NCBI RefSeq assembly: GCF_026340655.1
Contig: NZ_JAPEOZ010000001.1
Coordinates: 1,550,001 to 1,614,000, forward strand
From: Streptomyces sp. NBC_01275
GTDB taxonomy: Bacteria > Actinomycetota > Actinomycetes > Streptomycetales > Streptomycetaceae
Length of the DNA stretch: 64,000 nucleotides
Direction: 5' to 3'
The stretch's first letter is position 1. Each line of letters starts with the position of its first letter. Below the pieces are notes generated by a model. It worked only from the letters and a program-made list of their open reading frames with translations. It made no database searches and was not told the origin of the DNA. The translations under genes and the position numbers were made by a program. Positions 10,939 to 19,885 of this stretch are shown here, piece by piece.

Positions 10939-12726
10939 TCACGCCTCCTTCGTCTCGACGGGGCCGGCGGCAGGACCGGAGGGACGGCGGGTACGGCGGA
11001 TCGGCGGCTTGGCGCCCAGGCTCTTCGGGTCGAGGCCGGACCACTTGTGGCCGCTGGCGAAGAACTTCCGGCGGGCGATGAGCGACATCAGCGGCTTGGT
11101 GAAGAAGAAGACCACGACGACGTCGAGGACGGTGGTCAGACCCAGCGTGAACGCGAAGCCCTGGACCTTGCCGACGGTGACGATGAACAGCACGGCGGCC
11201 GCGAGGAACGACACGAAGTCGGAGACCAGGATGGTGCGCCGGGCGCGCGGCCAGGCCCTCTCGACGGCGGGGCGCAGGGTGCGGCCCTCGCGGATCTCGT
11301 CCCGGACGCGTTCGAAGTACACGATGAACGAGTCCGCGGTGATGCCGATGGCGACGATGGCGCCGCAGACGGCCGGCAGGTTCAGCGCGAAGCCGATGGC
11401 CGGGCCGAGCAGTGCCATGAGCACGTAGGTGAGGGCAGCGGAGACCAGCAGCGAGGCGAGCGCGATCATCGCCAGGCCGCGGTAGTAGGCCACCAGGTAG
11501 ATCACGACCAGGGCGAGACCGATGGCGCCAGCCAGCAGACCGGCGTGCAGCTGGTCGCCGCCGAGCGCGGCGGTCACCGTGGTCACGCTCTGCTCCTTGA
11601 AGGAGAGCGGGAGCGCGCCGTACGACAGCATGTTGGAGAGGTTCTGGGCCTCGTCCTGCGTGAAGCTGCCGGAGATCTGGGCCTGGCCGCCGGTGATGGA
11701 GTTCTGCACGAACGGGCTGGAGACGACCTCGCCGTCGAGCACGATGCCGAACTCGTTCTGCGGCTGGGTGTTCTTGGCGAGCTCGGCCGTGATGGCGGCG
11801 AACTTCTTGCTGCCCGAGCCGGTGAAGGTCATGGTGACCTGCCAGCCGGCGGCGGTCTGCGTGTCGTAGACGGCCTGGGCCTTCTTGACCTCGGTGCCGT
11901 CGACGGCGGCCGGGCCGAGCACGTACTTGTACCAGACCTTGTCGATCTCACCGCAGGCGACGGTCGGGTCGCTGGGCTTGACGCCCTCGCCGGCCTTGGC
12001 CCGGGCCGACTCGTCGGAGCAGTCCAGGGCCGCGTACTTGGCCTGGAGCGCGGCGGTCGCGGCGTCGGTCGTGGCGCTCGCGGAGGCCGAGGGGCTGGCG
12101 GAGTCGCTCGCGCCGGCGCTGGCGGAGGCCGACGGGGTGGTGTCGGCCTTCAGCGCGTCGGTGACGGCACGGCCCTGCGAGGTGGCGCTGGCCGACGGGG
12201 ACGACGAGGAGCTGGCCTTCTCGCCGGTCGAGCCGGAGGCGCTCGCGGACGGGCTCGTGGAGGAGCTCGGCGAGGCGCTGGAGGAGCCGCTGGCGGAGGG
12301 GCTCGCCGTGGCGGCGGCGGAGCCGGTGGGCTCGGAGGCGTAGACCGGACGGAAGTACAGCTTCGCGGTGGTGCCGACCTGGGCCCGGGCTTCCGCGGAG
12401 TTGGTGCCCTTGGGGATGTTCACGATGATGTTGCGGTCGCCCTGGGTCTGCACCTCCGCCTCGGAGACGCCCAGCCCGTTGACACGGCGGTTCATGATCT
12501 CGACCGCGGTGTCCATGTTGGCCTTGTTGATCGCGGATCCCTGGTCGGCCTTCGCCTCGAGCGTGATGCTCGTACCGCCGGCAAGGTCGATGCCGAGACG
12601 CGGAGTGGTGTGTCCGGAGGCGAACATGCCTCCGGTGAGCCCCACGATGGCGATCAGGATCAGGGCCAGCGAGCGCCCTGGCTTGCTCTGGGCGCTCGCG
12701 CTCCGGCCCTTCTTAGGTGCTGCCAC
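10939..12726 (-). CDS. secD: Protein translocase subunit SecD with Ser/Ala-rich insertion
   Basis: Partner of SecF in the Sec translocon; 595 residues. It shows an N-terminal span, the conserved PRLGIDLAGGTSITLEAK segment, a large extracytoplasmic domain, and five C-terminal spans with GITADSFIVYFERVRDE. Unusual is a low-complexity stretch from about residue 132 to 212, built almost only of Ser, Ala, Pro and Thr and inserted in the first extracytoplasmic domain; Escherichia-type SecD lacks it. The gene follows yajC after 134 bp with a possible hairpin between, and precedes secF by 3 bp. Confidence 0.95.
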   Translation of the reverse strand: MAAPKKGRSASAQSKPGRSLALILIAIVGLTGGMFASGHTTPRLGIDLAGGTSITLEAKADQGSAINKANMDTAVEIMNRRVNGLGVSEAEVQTQGDRNIIVNIPKGTNSAEARAQVGTTAKLYFRPVYASEPTGSAAATASPSASGSSSASPSSSTSPSASASGSTGEKASSSSSPSASATSQGRAVTDALKADTTPSASASAGASDSASPSASASATTDAATAALQAKYAALDCSDESARAKAGEGVKPSDPTVACGEIDKVWYKYVLGPAAVDGTEVKKAQAVYDTQTAAGWQVTMTFTGSGSKKFAAITAELAKNTQPQNEFGIVLDGEVVSSPFVQNSITGGQAQISGSFTQDEAQNLSNMLSYGALPLSFKEQSVTTVTAALGGDQLHAGLLAGAIGLALVVIYLVAYYRGLAMIALASLLVSAALTYVLMALLGPAIGFALNLPAVCGAIVAIGITADSFIVYFERVRDEIREGRTLRPAVERAWPRARRTILVSDFVSFLAAAVLFIVTVGKVQGFAFTLGLTTVLDVVVVFFFTKPLMSLIARRKFFASGHKWSGLDPKSLGAKPPIRRTRRPSGPAAGPVETKEA

Positions 12727-12817
12727 CTTCTCGTACTCCCTCTCGGGCCGCTGCGCGCCGGGTCAGCGCGGCGGCGGCCATGACATGGTGTCGGGATCCC
12801 CTGGCGAAATGCGTACG

Positions 12818-12854
12818 CCCCGGGGCAGACGGGTGTGACCCGTGCGCCCCGGGG
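12818..12854 (-). terminator. Nested hairpin between yajC and secD
   Basis: CCCCGGGG at 12818-12825 can pair with CCCCGGGG at 12847-12854. Inside it ACGGGT (12829-12834) pairs with ACCCGT (12838-12843) around a GTG loop. It lies just after the yajC stop on the minus strand. It may attenuate rather than end transcription, because secD has no other obvious promoter. Confidence 0.45.
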
Positions 12855-12860
12855 ACGTGA

Positions 12861-13403
12861 CTACTTCTTCGCGTCGGAGTCGCCGTCGGTCTTCTCCGGC
12901 TCCTCGTCGGCCTTGGCCTGCGTGGCCTCGGGCTCGGCGGCCTGCTCCCGGGCCTCTTCGGGCCCGTCCTTCTTGCCGAGGTCGACGGACTTGTCGTCGG
13001 AGGCGGCGGCAGCTTCGTCGACGGGTTCGTCGGTCTCGGCGGTCTCGTCGGAGACAGCGGACTCGGTGAGGGAGGAGGCGTCGTCCGGGACGACGTCGGA
13101 GTCGGACTTCAGGTCGTGCTCGATGCCGTGGACGATGCGGTTGTACTCGTCGTCGGTCAGCACGGCGCCGATCGAGTTCTTCGCGAAGAGCAGATCCACA
13201 CCCGGACCGGCGTCGAGGAGGACCGTGTCCTCGTTGACCTCCTTGACCGTCGCGTACATGCCCCCGATGGTGCGGACACCGCTGCCGGGCTGCATGTCGT
13301 TCCGCATGGCGGCGGCCTGCTGCTGCTTCTTCTTGGCCGACCGGGTCATCAGGAACATGGCCCCGATGAGCACGATGAACGGGAGGAGGGTCACAGGACT
13401 CAC
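12861..13403 (-). CDS. yajC: Preprotein translocase subunit YajC
   Basis: Small single-span membrane protein accompanying SecDF; 180 residues, long for YajC. Residues 3-20 form the span, followed by SAKKKQQQAAAMRNDMQPG and the conserved VRTIGGMYATVKEV core. The extra length is an acidic, Asp/Glu/Ala-rich tail from about residue 95 to the end, expected to be disordered. It is the first gene of the yajC-secD-secF-apt group; the 285-bp gap upstream, back to the ruvB stop, is the likely place for the operon promoter. Confidence 0.93.
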   Translation of the reverse strand: MSPVTLLPFIVLIGAMFLMTRSAKKKQQQAAAMRNDMQPGSGVRTIGGMYATVKEVNEDTVLLDAGPGVDLLFAKNSIGAVLTDDEYNRIVHGIEHDLKSDSDVVPDDASSLTESAVSDETAETDEPVDEAAAASDDKSVDLGKKDGPEEAREQAAEPEATQAKADEEPEKTDGDSDAKK

Positions 13404-13688
13404 GGGTCGGAACTTCCTTCAAGCGACCGCGATGGTTGAGCGGCCTGATGGATGGGGGTTGTGTGCTGCCGACAACTGCGGCATCGGCGGAGTCTAAGCG
13501 AGTCCGCGCGCATGGAACAACGCTCAGCATGGCACCTGGGTTCCTGACCCGGCCAATGCCTTCGCCGTTGCTCCCGCATCGATGCCGGATCGACACCGCG
13601 CCGGTCTCGTATCCGCTTCCGGTCGGTACGGGCCCGCTGCGCGTCGGGCTCGCACCGGGTCGGCGTCGGCCCCGCGCCGGCCCGGTCC

Positions 13689-14759
13689 TCACGCCCCGAA
13701 CAGGCCTTGTTGTCCGTTTCCCGTGCCGGCGGGGCGGGGCGGGGTGAGGCCGAGATGCGTCCAGGCGGCCGGGGTGGCCACGCGTCCGCGCGGGGTGCGG
13801 GCGAGGAGGCCTTCACGGACCAGGAAGGGTTCGGCGACCTCTTCCACGGTCTCACGCTCCTCCCCCACCGCGACGGCGAGCGTCGACAGACCGACCGGGC
13901 CGCCGCCGAACAGCTTCAGCAGGGCCTGCAGGACCGCGCGGTCCAGCCGGTCGAGGCCGCGGGCGTCGACCTCGTAGACCGCGAGGGCCGCCGAGGCGAT
14001 GTCGCGGTTGATGTCGCCGTCGGCCTTGACCTGCGCGTAGTCGCGCACGCGGCGCAGCAGCCGGTTGGCGATGCGGGGCGTGCCGCGGGAGCGGCCGGCG
14101 ATCTCGGCGGCGCCGTCGACGTCGATCTCCACGTCGAGGAGGTGCGCGGAGCGGTGGATGACGCGCTCCAGCTCCGCCGGCTCGTAGAACTCCATGTGCC
14201 CGGTGAAGCCGAAGCGGTCGCGCAGCGGGGGCGGCAGCAGACCCGCGCGCGTGGTGGCTCCGACCAGGGTGAAGGGGGGCAGTTCGAGGGGGATGGCGGT
14301 GGCGCCGGGGCCCTTGCCGACGATGACGTCGACGCGGAAGTCCTCCATCGCCATGTAGAGCATCTCCTCGGCGGGCCTCGACATGCGGTGGATCTCGTCG
14401 AGGAAGAGGACCTCGCCCTCCTGGAGGGAGGAGAGGATCGCGGCGAGGTCGCCGGCGTGCTGGATGGCGGGGCCGCTGGTGATGCGGATGGGGGCGCCCA
14501 TCTCGGCGGCGATGATCATCGAGAGGGTGGTCTTGCCGAGGCCGGGGGCGCCGGAGAGCAGCACGTGGTCGGCGGTGGCGCCCCGCGCGCGTGCGGCGCG
14601 CAGGACGAGGTCGAGCTGTTCGCGGACCTTCTCCTGGCCGATGAACTCGCCCAGGTCCTTGGGGCGCAGGGCGGCCTCGACGGCCTGGTCCTCACGATCG
14701 GCGACAGCGCCCACCAGCCGCTCGGCGGCGGTCTCTTCGGTCGTGTCGTCCCAGTTCAC
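13689..14759 (-). CDS. ruvB: Holliday junction branch-migration helicase RuvB
   Basis: AAA+ motor that drives Holliday-junction branch migration with RuvA; 356 residues. Walker [10 protein letters not shown] and Walker [10 protein letters not shown] are intact, followed by the [17 protein letters not shown] sensor/arginine-finger region and a C-terminal winged helix. The GTG at 14759 was chosen because GAGGAG lies 8 bp upstream and the protein then begins VNWDDTTEE; the reading frame stays open another 75 bp with low-complexity sequence. It lies downstream of ruvC and ruvA with a 105-bp gap after ruvA. Confidence 0.96.
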   Translation of the reverse strand: MNWDDTTEETAAERLVGAVADREDQAVEAALRPKDLGEFIGQEKVREQLDLVLRAARARGATADHVLLSGAPGLGKTTLSMIIAAEMGAPIRITSGPAIQHAGDLAAILSSLQEGEVLFLDEIHRMSRPAEEMLYMAMEDFRVDVIVGKGPGATAIPLELPPFTLVGATTRAGLLPPPLRDRFGFTGHMEFYEPAELERVIHRSAHLLDVEIDVDGAAEIAGRSRGTPRIANRLLRRVRDYAQVKADGDINRDIASAALAVYEVDARGLDRLDRAVLQALLKLFGGGPVGLSTLAVAVGEERETVEEVAEPFLVREGLLARTPRGRVATPAAWTHLGLTPPRPAGTGNGQQGLFGA

Positions 14760-14864
14760 AGCAACTCTCCTCGCGGTGGCGCGCCGGGCCGGTCGGCCGG
14801 CCGGGGGTCCGGGGGGCGTTCCCCGGGAGGGCACAGCAGGTGGTGTGCCTCAAGGTGCGGCGGG

Positions 14865-15470
14865 TCAGCGGGCCCGGTTCAGCGTCTGCAGGGCGGCCTT
14901 GAGGAGCTGCCCCACCTGGGGGACGCCCTCCGCCGCCTCCGCCTGCGGGGTCACGGCGGCCACGGCCTCGTCGGCCTCGCGGGTGGCGTAGCCCAGGCCG
15001 ATCAGGGCGGCGTGCAGCTGGTCGCGCCAGCCGGAGGTGACCGCCCTGCCGATCGCGGGCGCGCCGACCGGCTCGCCGAGCCGGTCCTTCAGCTCCAGCA
15101 GGAGCTTCTGGGCGCCCTTCTTGCCGATGCCCGGGACGGCGATGAGCGCCTTCTCGTCACCGGTGGCGACGGCCCGGCGCAGCGCGTCCGGCGTGTGCAC
15201 GGCGAGCATGGCCTGGGCCAGGCGCGGGCCGACCCCGCTCGCGGTCTGCAGCAGCTCGAAGACCTGGCGCTCGTCGTCGTCCACGAAGCCGTACAGGGTC
15301 AGGGAGTCCTCGCGGACGACGAGGGAGGTGGCGAGCTTGGCCTGCCGGCCCATCCGCAGTCCGGCGAGGGTGTTCGGGGTGCACTGGACGGCGATGCCGA
15401 CGCCGCCCACCTCGACCACCGCGGAGTCGGGGGCGAGGGCGGCGACCGGTCCGCTCACGAAGGCGATCAT
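14865..15470 (-). CDS. ruvA: Holliday junction DNA-binding protein RuvA
   Basis: Tetrameric Holliday-junction binder that loads RuvB; 201 residues. It begins [12 protein letters not shown], typical of RuvA. It contains the two helix-hairpin-helix segments (around [11 protein letters not shown] and [16 protein letters not shown]) and a C-terminal RuvB-contacting three-helix domain including [16 protein letters not shown]. The ATG at 15470 overlaps the ruvC stop codon by 4 bp (ATGA), indicating translational coupling. Confidence 0.96.
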   Translation of the reverse strand: MIAFVSGPVAALAPDSAVVEVGGVGIAVQCTPNTLAGLRMGRQAKLATSLVVREDSLTLYGFVDDDERQVFELLQTASGVGPRLAQAMLAVHTPDALRRAVATGDEKALIAVPGIGKKGAQKLLLELKDRLGEPVGAPAIGRAVTSGWRDQLHAALIGLGYATREADEAVAAVTPQAEAAEGVPQVGQLLKAALQTLNRAR

Positions 15471-15997
15471 CCCGTACGGCCTTTCGATGTGTGCAGGGCG
15501 ACGGCCTGCTGGAGTCGGTTCTGCGCGGGGGCGCGCCAGATGTGGCAGATGGCGAGGGCGAGGGCGTCGGCGGCGTCGGCGGGCTTCGGCGGTGCGCTCA
15601 GCCGCAGCAGACGGGTGACCATCGCGCCGACCTGGGCCTTGTCGGCGCGGCCGCTGCCGGTGACGGCCGCCTTGACCTCGCTGGGCGTGTGCAGGGCGAC
15701 GGGGATGCCGCGGCGGGCGGCGCACAGCATGGCGACGGCGCTGGCCTGGGCGGTTCCCATGACCGTACGGACGTTGTGCTGGCTGAACACCCGCTCCACG
15801 GCGACGCATTCGGGCCGGTGCTCGTCCAGCCACTGCTCGATGCCCTGCTCCACGGCGACGAGGCGCTGCCCCAGCTCGGCGTCCGCGGGCGTGCGGACGA
15901 CGCCGACGCCGAGCATCGTGAGCGGCCGTCCGGCGACGCCCTCGACGACGCCGACTCCGCATCGGGTCAGTCCGGGGTCCACCCCCAACACACGCAT
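15467..15997 (-). CDS. ruvC: Crossover junction endodeoxyribonuclease RuvC
   Basis: Holliday-junction resolvase with an RNase H-like fold; 176 residues. The N-terminal [14 protein letters not shown] carries the first catalytic aspartate, VAVERVF the catalytic glutamate, and the [13 protein letters not shown] segment supplies the final acidic residues. The ATG at 15997 is preceded by a GGGAGGGGG purine run, whereas the longer open frame adds 18 residues lacking family similarity. First gene of the ruvC-ruvA-ruvB unit. Confidence 0.96.
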   Translation of the reverse strand: MRVLGVDPGLTRCGVGVVEGVAGRPLTMLGVGVVRTPADAELGQRLVAVEQGIEQWLDEHRPECVAVERVFSQHNVRTVMGTAQASAVAMLCAARRGIPVALHTPSEVKAAVTGSGRADKAQVGAMVTRLLRLSAPPKPADAADALALAICHIWRAPAQNRLQQAVALHTSKGRTG

Positions 15998-16078
15998 ACG
16001 CCCCCTCCCTTCGCTCACCTGTTTGTGCAGGCTATCGGGTGCCACCGACAACGGTCGCCAGCAACGCCCCGCAACGCG

Positions 16079-16109
16079 ACGGGCCGACGGGAGTGTCCCG
16101 TCGGCCCGT
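16079..16109 (-). terminator. Perfect 14-bp hairpin after the YebC-family gene
   Basis: ACGGGCCGACGGGA (16079-16092) and TCCCGTCGGCCCGT (16096-16109) are exact complements around a GTG loop, about 20 bp beyond the stop codon of the YebC-family gene and 80 bp before the ruvC start. Confidence 0.75.
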
Positions 16110-16127
16110 TCGAAAGTGAGCGTCGGC

Positions 16128-16880
16128 TCAGGCGTCGACCTTCTCCATGACCTCGTCGCTGACGTCGAAGTTGGCGAAGACGTTCTGCACGTCGTCGCTG
16201 TCCTCGAGTGCGTCGATCAGCTTGAAGATCTTCTTCGCGCCTTCCTCGTCGAGCTCGACCTGCATGGTCGGGACGAAGTTGGCGTCGGCGGAGTCGTAGT
16301 CGATCCCGGCGTCCTGGAGGGCGGTGCGCACCGCGACCAGGTCGGTCGCCTCGGAGATGACCTCGAAGGACTCGCCGAGGTCGTTGACCTCCTCGGCGCC
16401 GGCGTCGAGCACCGCGCCCAGGACGTCGTCCTCGGCCAGCTCGCCCTTGGGCACGATCACGACGCCCTTGCGGTTGAACAGGTACGAGACGGAGCCGGGG
16501 TCGGCCATCGAGCCGCCGTTGCGGGTCATGGCGACGCGGACGTCGGAGGCGGCGCGGTTGCGGTTGTCGGTGAGGCACTCGATGAGCACCGCGACGCCGT
16601 TCGGGCCGTAGCCCTCGTACATGATCGTCTCGTAGTCGGCGCCGCCGGCCTCGAGGCCGGCTCCGCGCTTGACCGCCGAGTCGATGTTCTTGTTCGGGAC
16701 CGAGCTCTTCTTGGCCTTCTGAATGGCGTCGAACAGCGTCGGGTTGCCGGACACGTCGGCGCCGCCCGTACGGGCCGCGACCTCGATGTTCTTGATCATC
16801 TTCGCGAAGAGCTTGCCGCGCTTGGCGTCGATCACGGCCTTCTTGTGCTTCGTCGTAGCCCATTTAGAGTGGCCGGACAT
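16128..16880 (-). CDS. YebC/PmpR-family protein (DUF28)
   Basis: A 250-residue cytoplasmic protein of the YebC family, which comprises DNA-binding regulators and, in newer work, ribosome-associated factors helping translation of difficult motifs. The family opening [14 protein letters not shown] is present, and the acidic middle and C-terminal domains (for example [16 protein letters not shown]) are complete. In actinobacteria it usually sits just upstream of ruvCAB, as here, with a hairpin between. The sequence alone does not distinguish a transcriptional from a translational role. Confidence 0.94.
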   Translation of the reverse strand: MSGHSKWATTKHKKAVIDAKRGKLFAKMIKNIEVAARTGGADVSGNPTLFDAIQKAKKSSVPNKNIDSAVKRGAGLEAGGADYETIMYEGYGPNGVAVLIECLTDNRNRAASDVRVAMTRNGGSMADPGSVSYLFNRKGVVIVPKGELAEDDVLGAVLDAGAEEVNDLGESFEVISEATDLVAVRTALQDAGIDYDSADANFVPTMQVELDEEGAKKIFKLIDALEDSDDVQNVFANFDVSDEVMEKVDA

Positions 16881-16959
16881 CTGCCTGTCTCCTTCGCGTA
16901 ACCCAACCCTGTACGAACTCCCCCAGATTTTAGGAGCCTGGGGGGACCCCCAGATCCTA

Positions 16960-17562
16960 CTAGGACGCCGTCGGCCGGTTCGCGCGCACCATGTCGACGA
17001 AGAGCGAGTGCACGCGGTGGTCGCCGGTCAGCTCCGGGTGGAACGACGTGGCGAGCGCGTTGCCCTGGCGGACCGCGACGATGTGGCCGTCGTGCTCGGC
17101 GAGCACCTCGGTCCCGGCGCCCACGGACTCGACCCAGGGGGCGCGGATGAAGACGCCCTCCACAGGATCGCCCGCGATGCCCCGCACGTCGAGTGCGGCT
17201 TCGAAGGACTCGTTCTGCCGGCCGAAGGCGTTGCGGCGCACGATCATGTCGATGCCGCCGATCGTCTCCTGGCCCGAGCGCGGGTCGAGGATCTTGTCGG
17301 CGAGCATGATCAGGCCCGCGCAGGTGCCGTAGACCGGCAGTCCGGCGTGCACGCGCGCGCGCAGGGGCTCCATCACGCCGAAGAGGACGGCCAGCTTGGA
17401 GATCGTGGTGGACTCGCCGCCGGGGATGACGAGGCCGTCGATCTCGGCGAGTTCCTCGGGGCGCCGCACCGGCCTGGCCACGGCGTCGGCCGCGGCCAGG
17501 GCGATGAGGTGCTCCCGTACGTCGCCCTGGAGGGCCAGGACGCCTATGACAGGGGTGTTCAC
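16960..17562 (-). CDS. pdxT: Pyridoxal 5'-phosphate synthase glutaminase subunit PdxT
   Basis: Class I glutaminase that supplies ammonia to PdxS for de novo PLP synthesis; 200 residues. The IPGGESTTI oxyanion region, the nucleophile loop YGTCAGLI, and the His-Glu pair in SFHPEL are all present. It begins 6 bp after the pdxS stop, so the two subunits are made from one transcript. Confidence 0.97.
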   Translation of the reverse strand: MNTPVIGVLALQGDVREHLIALAAADAVARPVRRPEELAEIDGLVIPGGESTTISKLAVLFGVMEPLRARVHAGLPVYGTCAGLIMLADKILDPRSGQETIGGIDMIVRRNAFGRQNESFEAALDVRGIAGDPVEGVFIRAPWVESVGAGTEVLAEHDGHIVAVRQGNALATSFHPELTGDHRVHSLFVDMVRANRPTAS

Positions 17563-17568
17563 AGGTGA

Positions 17569-18480
17569 CTACCAGCCGCGGTTGGCGTAGCGCTCGGACT
17601 CGGGGAGCGTGTCGCAGTTGATGCCGACCATGGCCTCGCCGAGGTTGCGGGACGCGTCCGCGATGATCTTCGGGTCGTCGTAGAAGGTGGTCGCCTTCAC
17701 GATGGCGGCGGCGCGCTTGGCCGGGTCGCCGGACTTGAAGATGCCCGAGCCGACGAAGACGCCCTCGGCGCCGAGCTGGCGCATCAGGGCGGCGTCGGCG
17801 GGGGTGGCGACGCCACCGGCGGAGAACAGGACGACCGGGAGCTTGCCGAGCTCGGCGACCTCCTTGACGATCTCGTACGGGGCGCGCAGCTCCTTGGCGG
17901 CGGCGTACAGCTCGTTGTTGTCGTAGCCGCGCAGACGGGCGATCTCGTTCTTGATCTGGCGCAGGTGGCGGACGGCCTCGACGACGTTGCCGGTGCCGGC
18001 CTCGCCCTTGGAGCGGATCATGGCCGCGCCCTCGGCGATACGGCGCAGAGCCTCGCCCAGGTTGGTGGCGCCGCAGACGAAGGGGGTCGTGAAGGCCCAC
18101 TTGTCGGAGTGGTTGACCTCGTCGGCCGGGGTGAGGACCTCGGACTCGTCGATGTAGTCGACGCCGAGGGACTGCAGGACCTGGGCCTCGACGAAGTGGC
18201 CGATGCGGGACTTGGCCATGACGGGGATCGAGACGGCCTCGATGATGCCCTCGATCATGTCCGGGTCGGACATCCGGGCCACGCCGCCGTCCTTGCGGAT
18301 GTCGGCCGGGACCCGCTCCAGGGCCATGACGGCGACGGCCCCCGCGTCCTCGGCGATCTTCGCCTGCTCCGGCGTGACGACGTCCATGATCACGCCGCCC
18401 TTGAGCTGCTCGGCCATCCCGCGCTTCACGCGCGCGGTGCCGGTCTCGGGGGTCTGGTTTTCGGAGATCGTGCTGGACAC
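17569..18480 (-). CDS. pdxS: Pyridoxal 5'-phosphate synthase lyase subunit PdxS
   Basis: TIM-barrel synthase that condenses ribose 5-phosphate, glyceraldehyde 3-phosphate and ammonia into PLP; 303 residues. Conserved segments include [14 protein letters not shown] with a catalytic lysine, the phosphate-binding [14 protein letters not shown], and [16 protein letters not shown]. The start is GTG at 18480 with GAGG upstream. A perfect 6+2+6 palindrome lies about 55 bp upstream in the intergenic region and is a candidate operator. Confidence 0.97.
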   Translation of the reverse strand: MSSTISENQTPETGTARVKRGMAEQLKGGVIMDVVTPEQAKIAEDAGAVAVMALERVPADIRKDGGVARMSDPDMIEGIIEAVSIPVMAKSRIGHFVEAQVLQSLGVDYIDESEVLTPADEVNHSDKWAFTTPFVCGATNLGEALRRIAEGAAMIRSKGEAGTGNVVEAVRHLRQIKNEIARLRGYDNNELYAAAKELRAPYEIVKEVAELGKLPVVLFSAGGVATPADAALMRQLGAEGVFVGSGIFKSGDPAKRAAAIVKATTFYDDPKIIADASRNLGEAMVGINCDTLPESERYANRGW

Positions 18481-18534
18481 GGGGTGACCTCACTCGTCGG
18501 AAAAGAGGATTTCTGCAGCACTGAGGAAACGCGA

Positions 18535-18548
18535 GTGGACCAGTCCAC
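18535..18548. promoter_or_regulatory. Palindrome upstream of pdxS (candidate operator)
   Basis: GTGGAC-CA-GTCCAC is a perfect 6-bp inverted repeat with a 2-bp spacer, 55 bp upstream of the pdxS GTG. A related half-site GTGGATCC lies about 20 bp further upstream (18571-18578). pdxS genes in other actinobacteria are controlled by MocR/GntR-type PdxR proteins, so this may be such a site. No regulator gene is adjacent, so the assignment is inference. Confidence 0.4.
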
Positions 18549-18590
18549 AGCAAGGGCCAATGGAAAGCCGGTGGATCCTTTTCGGCTGGC

Positions 18591-18621
18591 CGGAGCTAGC
18601 CGGAGCTAGTCCGGAGCTAGT
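18591..18621. repeat. Three tandem CGGAGCTAG repeats at a stop codon
   Basis: CGGAGCTAGC (18591-18600), CGGAGCTAGT (18601-18610) and CCGGAGCTAGT (18611-18621) lie in tandem. The last copy contains the TAG stop of the 144-residue gene (minus strand, 18617-18619). This parallels the stop-codon repeat at relA. Confidence 0.75.
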
Positions 18622-19051
18622 CGGAATTCTCCCAGACGACCACTCCGGGACCGTCGGGCGTCAGAACGGGCACCCACGCCTCGTCGGCCTCGGAGAGGCG
18701 GGACTCGTCCAGGGCCAACGGGGAAGGGAACAGGTCGTCGCGGTTCGCGGAGCCGTACAGAGGGAACGCGACGGCGTCTCTCAGCCGTTCGAGCAGTTCC
18801 GGCGGCCAGTCCAGCCCTCGGGAACCCCAGCCCTTCAGCTCCCCGACGAAGATCCCCTTCAGGTCCTCGTCGAGGTCCCGCCCGAACACGGGCAGCAGGT
18901 ACCCCTCCTGGGCGTACGGTACGCAGCCGAAGCCGCCGCCCTGCACCTCGTAGACCACGCCGGTCGGCGCGGCCACGATCACGAACACCCAGCCCTGGTC
19001 CGCACCCGAACCGTCCGGGTCGAGGAAGACGCGGCGCCGGTCGCCGGTCAT
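18617..19051 (-). CDS. Conserved hypothetical protein, DUF6210-like
   Basis: A 144-residue soluble protein without a signal peptide or membrane span. It opens with RRRVFLDPDG and has a central Gly/Tyr-rich segment YEVQGGGFGCVPYAQEGYLLPV. This pattern recalls small actinobacterial proteins classified as DUF6210, an assignment made from memory. Codon use fits a genuine Streptomyces gene. The stop codon sits in a small tandem repeat. The upstream gene ends only 4 bp before its start, so the two probably form an operon. No function is proposed. Confidence 0.72.
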   Translation of the reverse strand: MTGDRRRVFLDPDGSGADQGWVFVIVAAPTGVVYEVQGGGFGCVPYAQEGYLLPVFGRDLDEDLKGIFVGELKGWGSRGLDWPPELLERLRDAVAFPLYGSANRDDLFPSPLALDESRLSEADEAWVPVLTPDGPGVVVWENSD

Positions 19052-19055
19052 CGCT

Positions 19056-19598
19056 TCAGGTCGCCCGGTCCGTCAGGGGCGTCGGCGGTTCGTCGTCCAT
19101 CTCGAAGGCCATCGGGAACGGGGCGTGTCCGGCCAGGCGGAACCAGCGCACCTTGCGGTGTTCGCGCAGGCGGCGGGCCGCGCCCACGGCGTCGTTGTGG
19201 AAGCGCCGGGCCATGGGGACGCGTCGGACGGCCTCCCCCAGTTCGAGGGCCGCGGACTCCCCGCCGGGGACCTCGCGGACGACCTCCAGCTGGCGCGCGT
19301 CCGCGAAGACGGCCCGCAGCGCCTGGCTGAGGTCGCTCTCGGCGACCTCCCGCTGCTCCTCCTCGGCCTGCCGGGCCGCGTGCGCGGCCTCGTACAGCAC
19401 GATGGAGGCGGCCGGGTCGAGGACCCCGGAGGTGGCCAGCTCCTGGGCCACCGACGCCCGCCGCAGCAGCTGTGCGTCCAGCGCGGCGCGGGCCGCGTCG
19501 ATGCGGGCGTGCAGCCGGTCCAGCCGTCCCGCCGTCCAGCTCAGATAGAGGCCGACGGCGACGAGGACGACGAGGGTCCAGATCAGGGTTGCGGTCAC
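19056..19598 (-). CDS. Hypothetical protein with N-terminal membrane anchor and helical domain
   Basis: A 180-residue protein with one N-terminal span (residues 4-21, TLIWTLVVLVAVGLYLSW). A long Arg/Ala/Glu-rich helical domain follows, beginning RLDRLHARIDAARAALDAQL. The arrangement resembles LemA-like or other anchored coiled-coil proteins, but no family motif is certain. The GTG at 19598 was preferred to a TTG 9 bp earlier because it begins VTATLIWTL; neither has a strong ribosome-binding site. It is followed after 4 bp by the 144-residue gene. Confidence 0.68.
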   Translation of the reverse strand: MTATLIWTLVVLVAVGLYLSWTAGRLDRLHARIDAARAALDAQLLRRASVAQELATSGVLDPAASIVLYEAAHAARQAEEEQREVAESDLSQALRAVFADARQLEVVREVPGGESAALELGEAVRRVPMARRFHNDAVGAARRLREHRKVRWFRLAGHAPFPMAFEMDDEPPTPLTDRAT

Positions 19599-19885
19599 GG
19601 GCCGCAAGGCTACCGGGGCGGCGCGGAACGTCGGCGGCGGTGGGCCGATCGCACGCCGGAGGAGTGGGCTGGGAAGACCTGGCCGCGGGGACCGGCCCCT
19701 GCCCGGCGTCGACCGGCCGCGCGCCGGGCACGGCTTCCTCGCCTACGACGGTGAGCGCGTCGACCGTGCGTCGGTTCGGGGCGGACCGCTGTCGGACACG
19801 GCCCGGGCCGCCCCGCCCGGCACTCGGCCCCGCCCCGTGACTCGGCCCCCTCGCGCAGCCCCGTCCCGTCGCGGAGTCCCCTCGC

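Noticed and set aside
9895..12783. Plus-strand ORF of 962 residues
   Set aside because: Shadow of secF-secD; high Gly/Arg/Asp content and no motifs.
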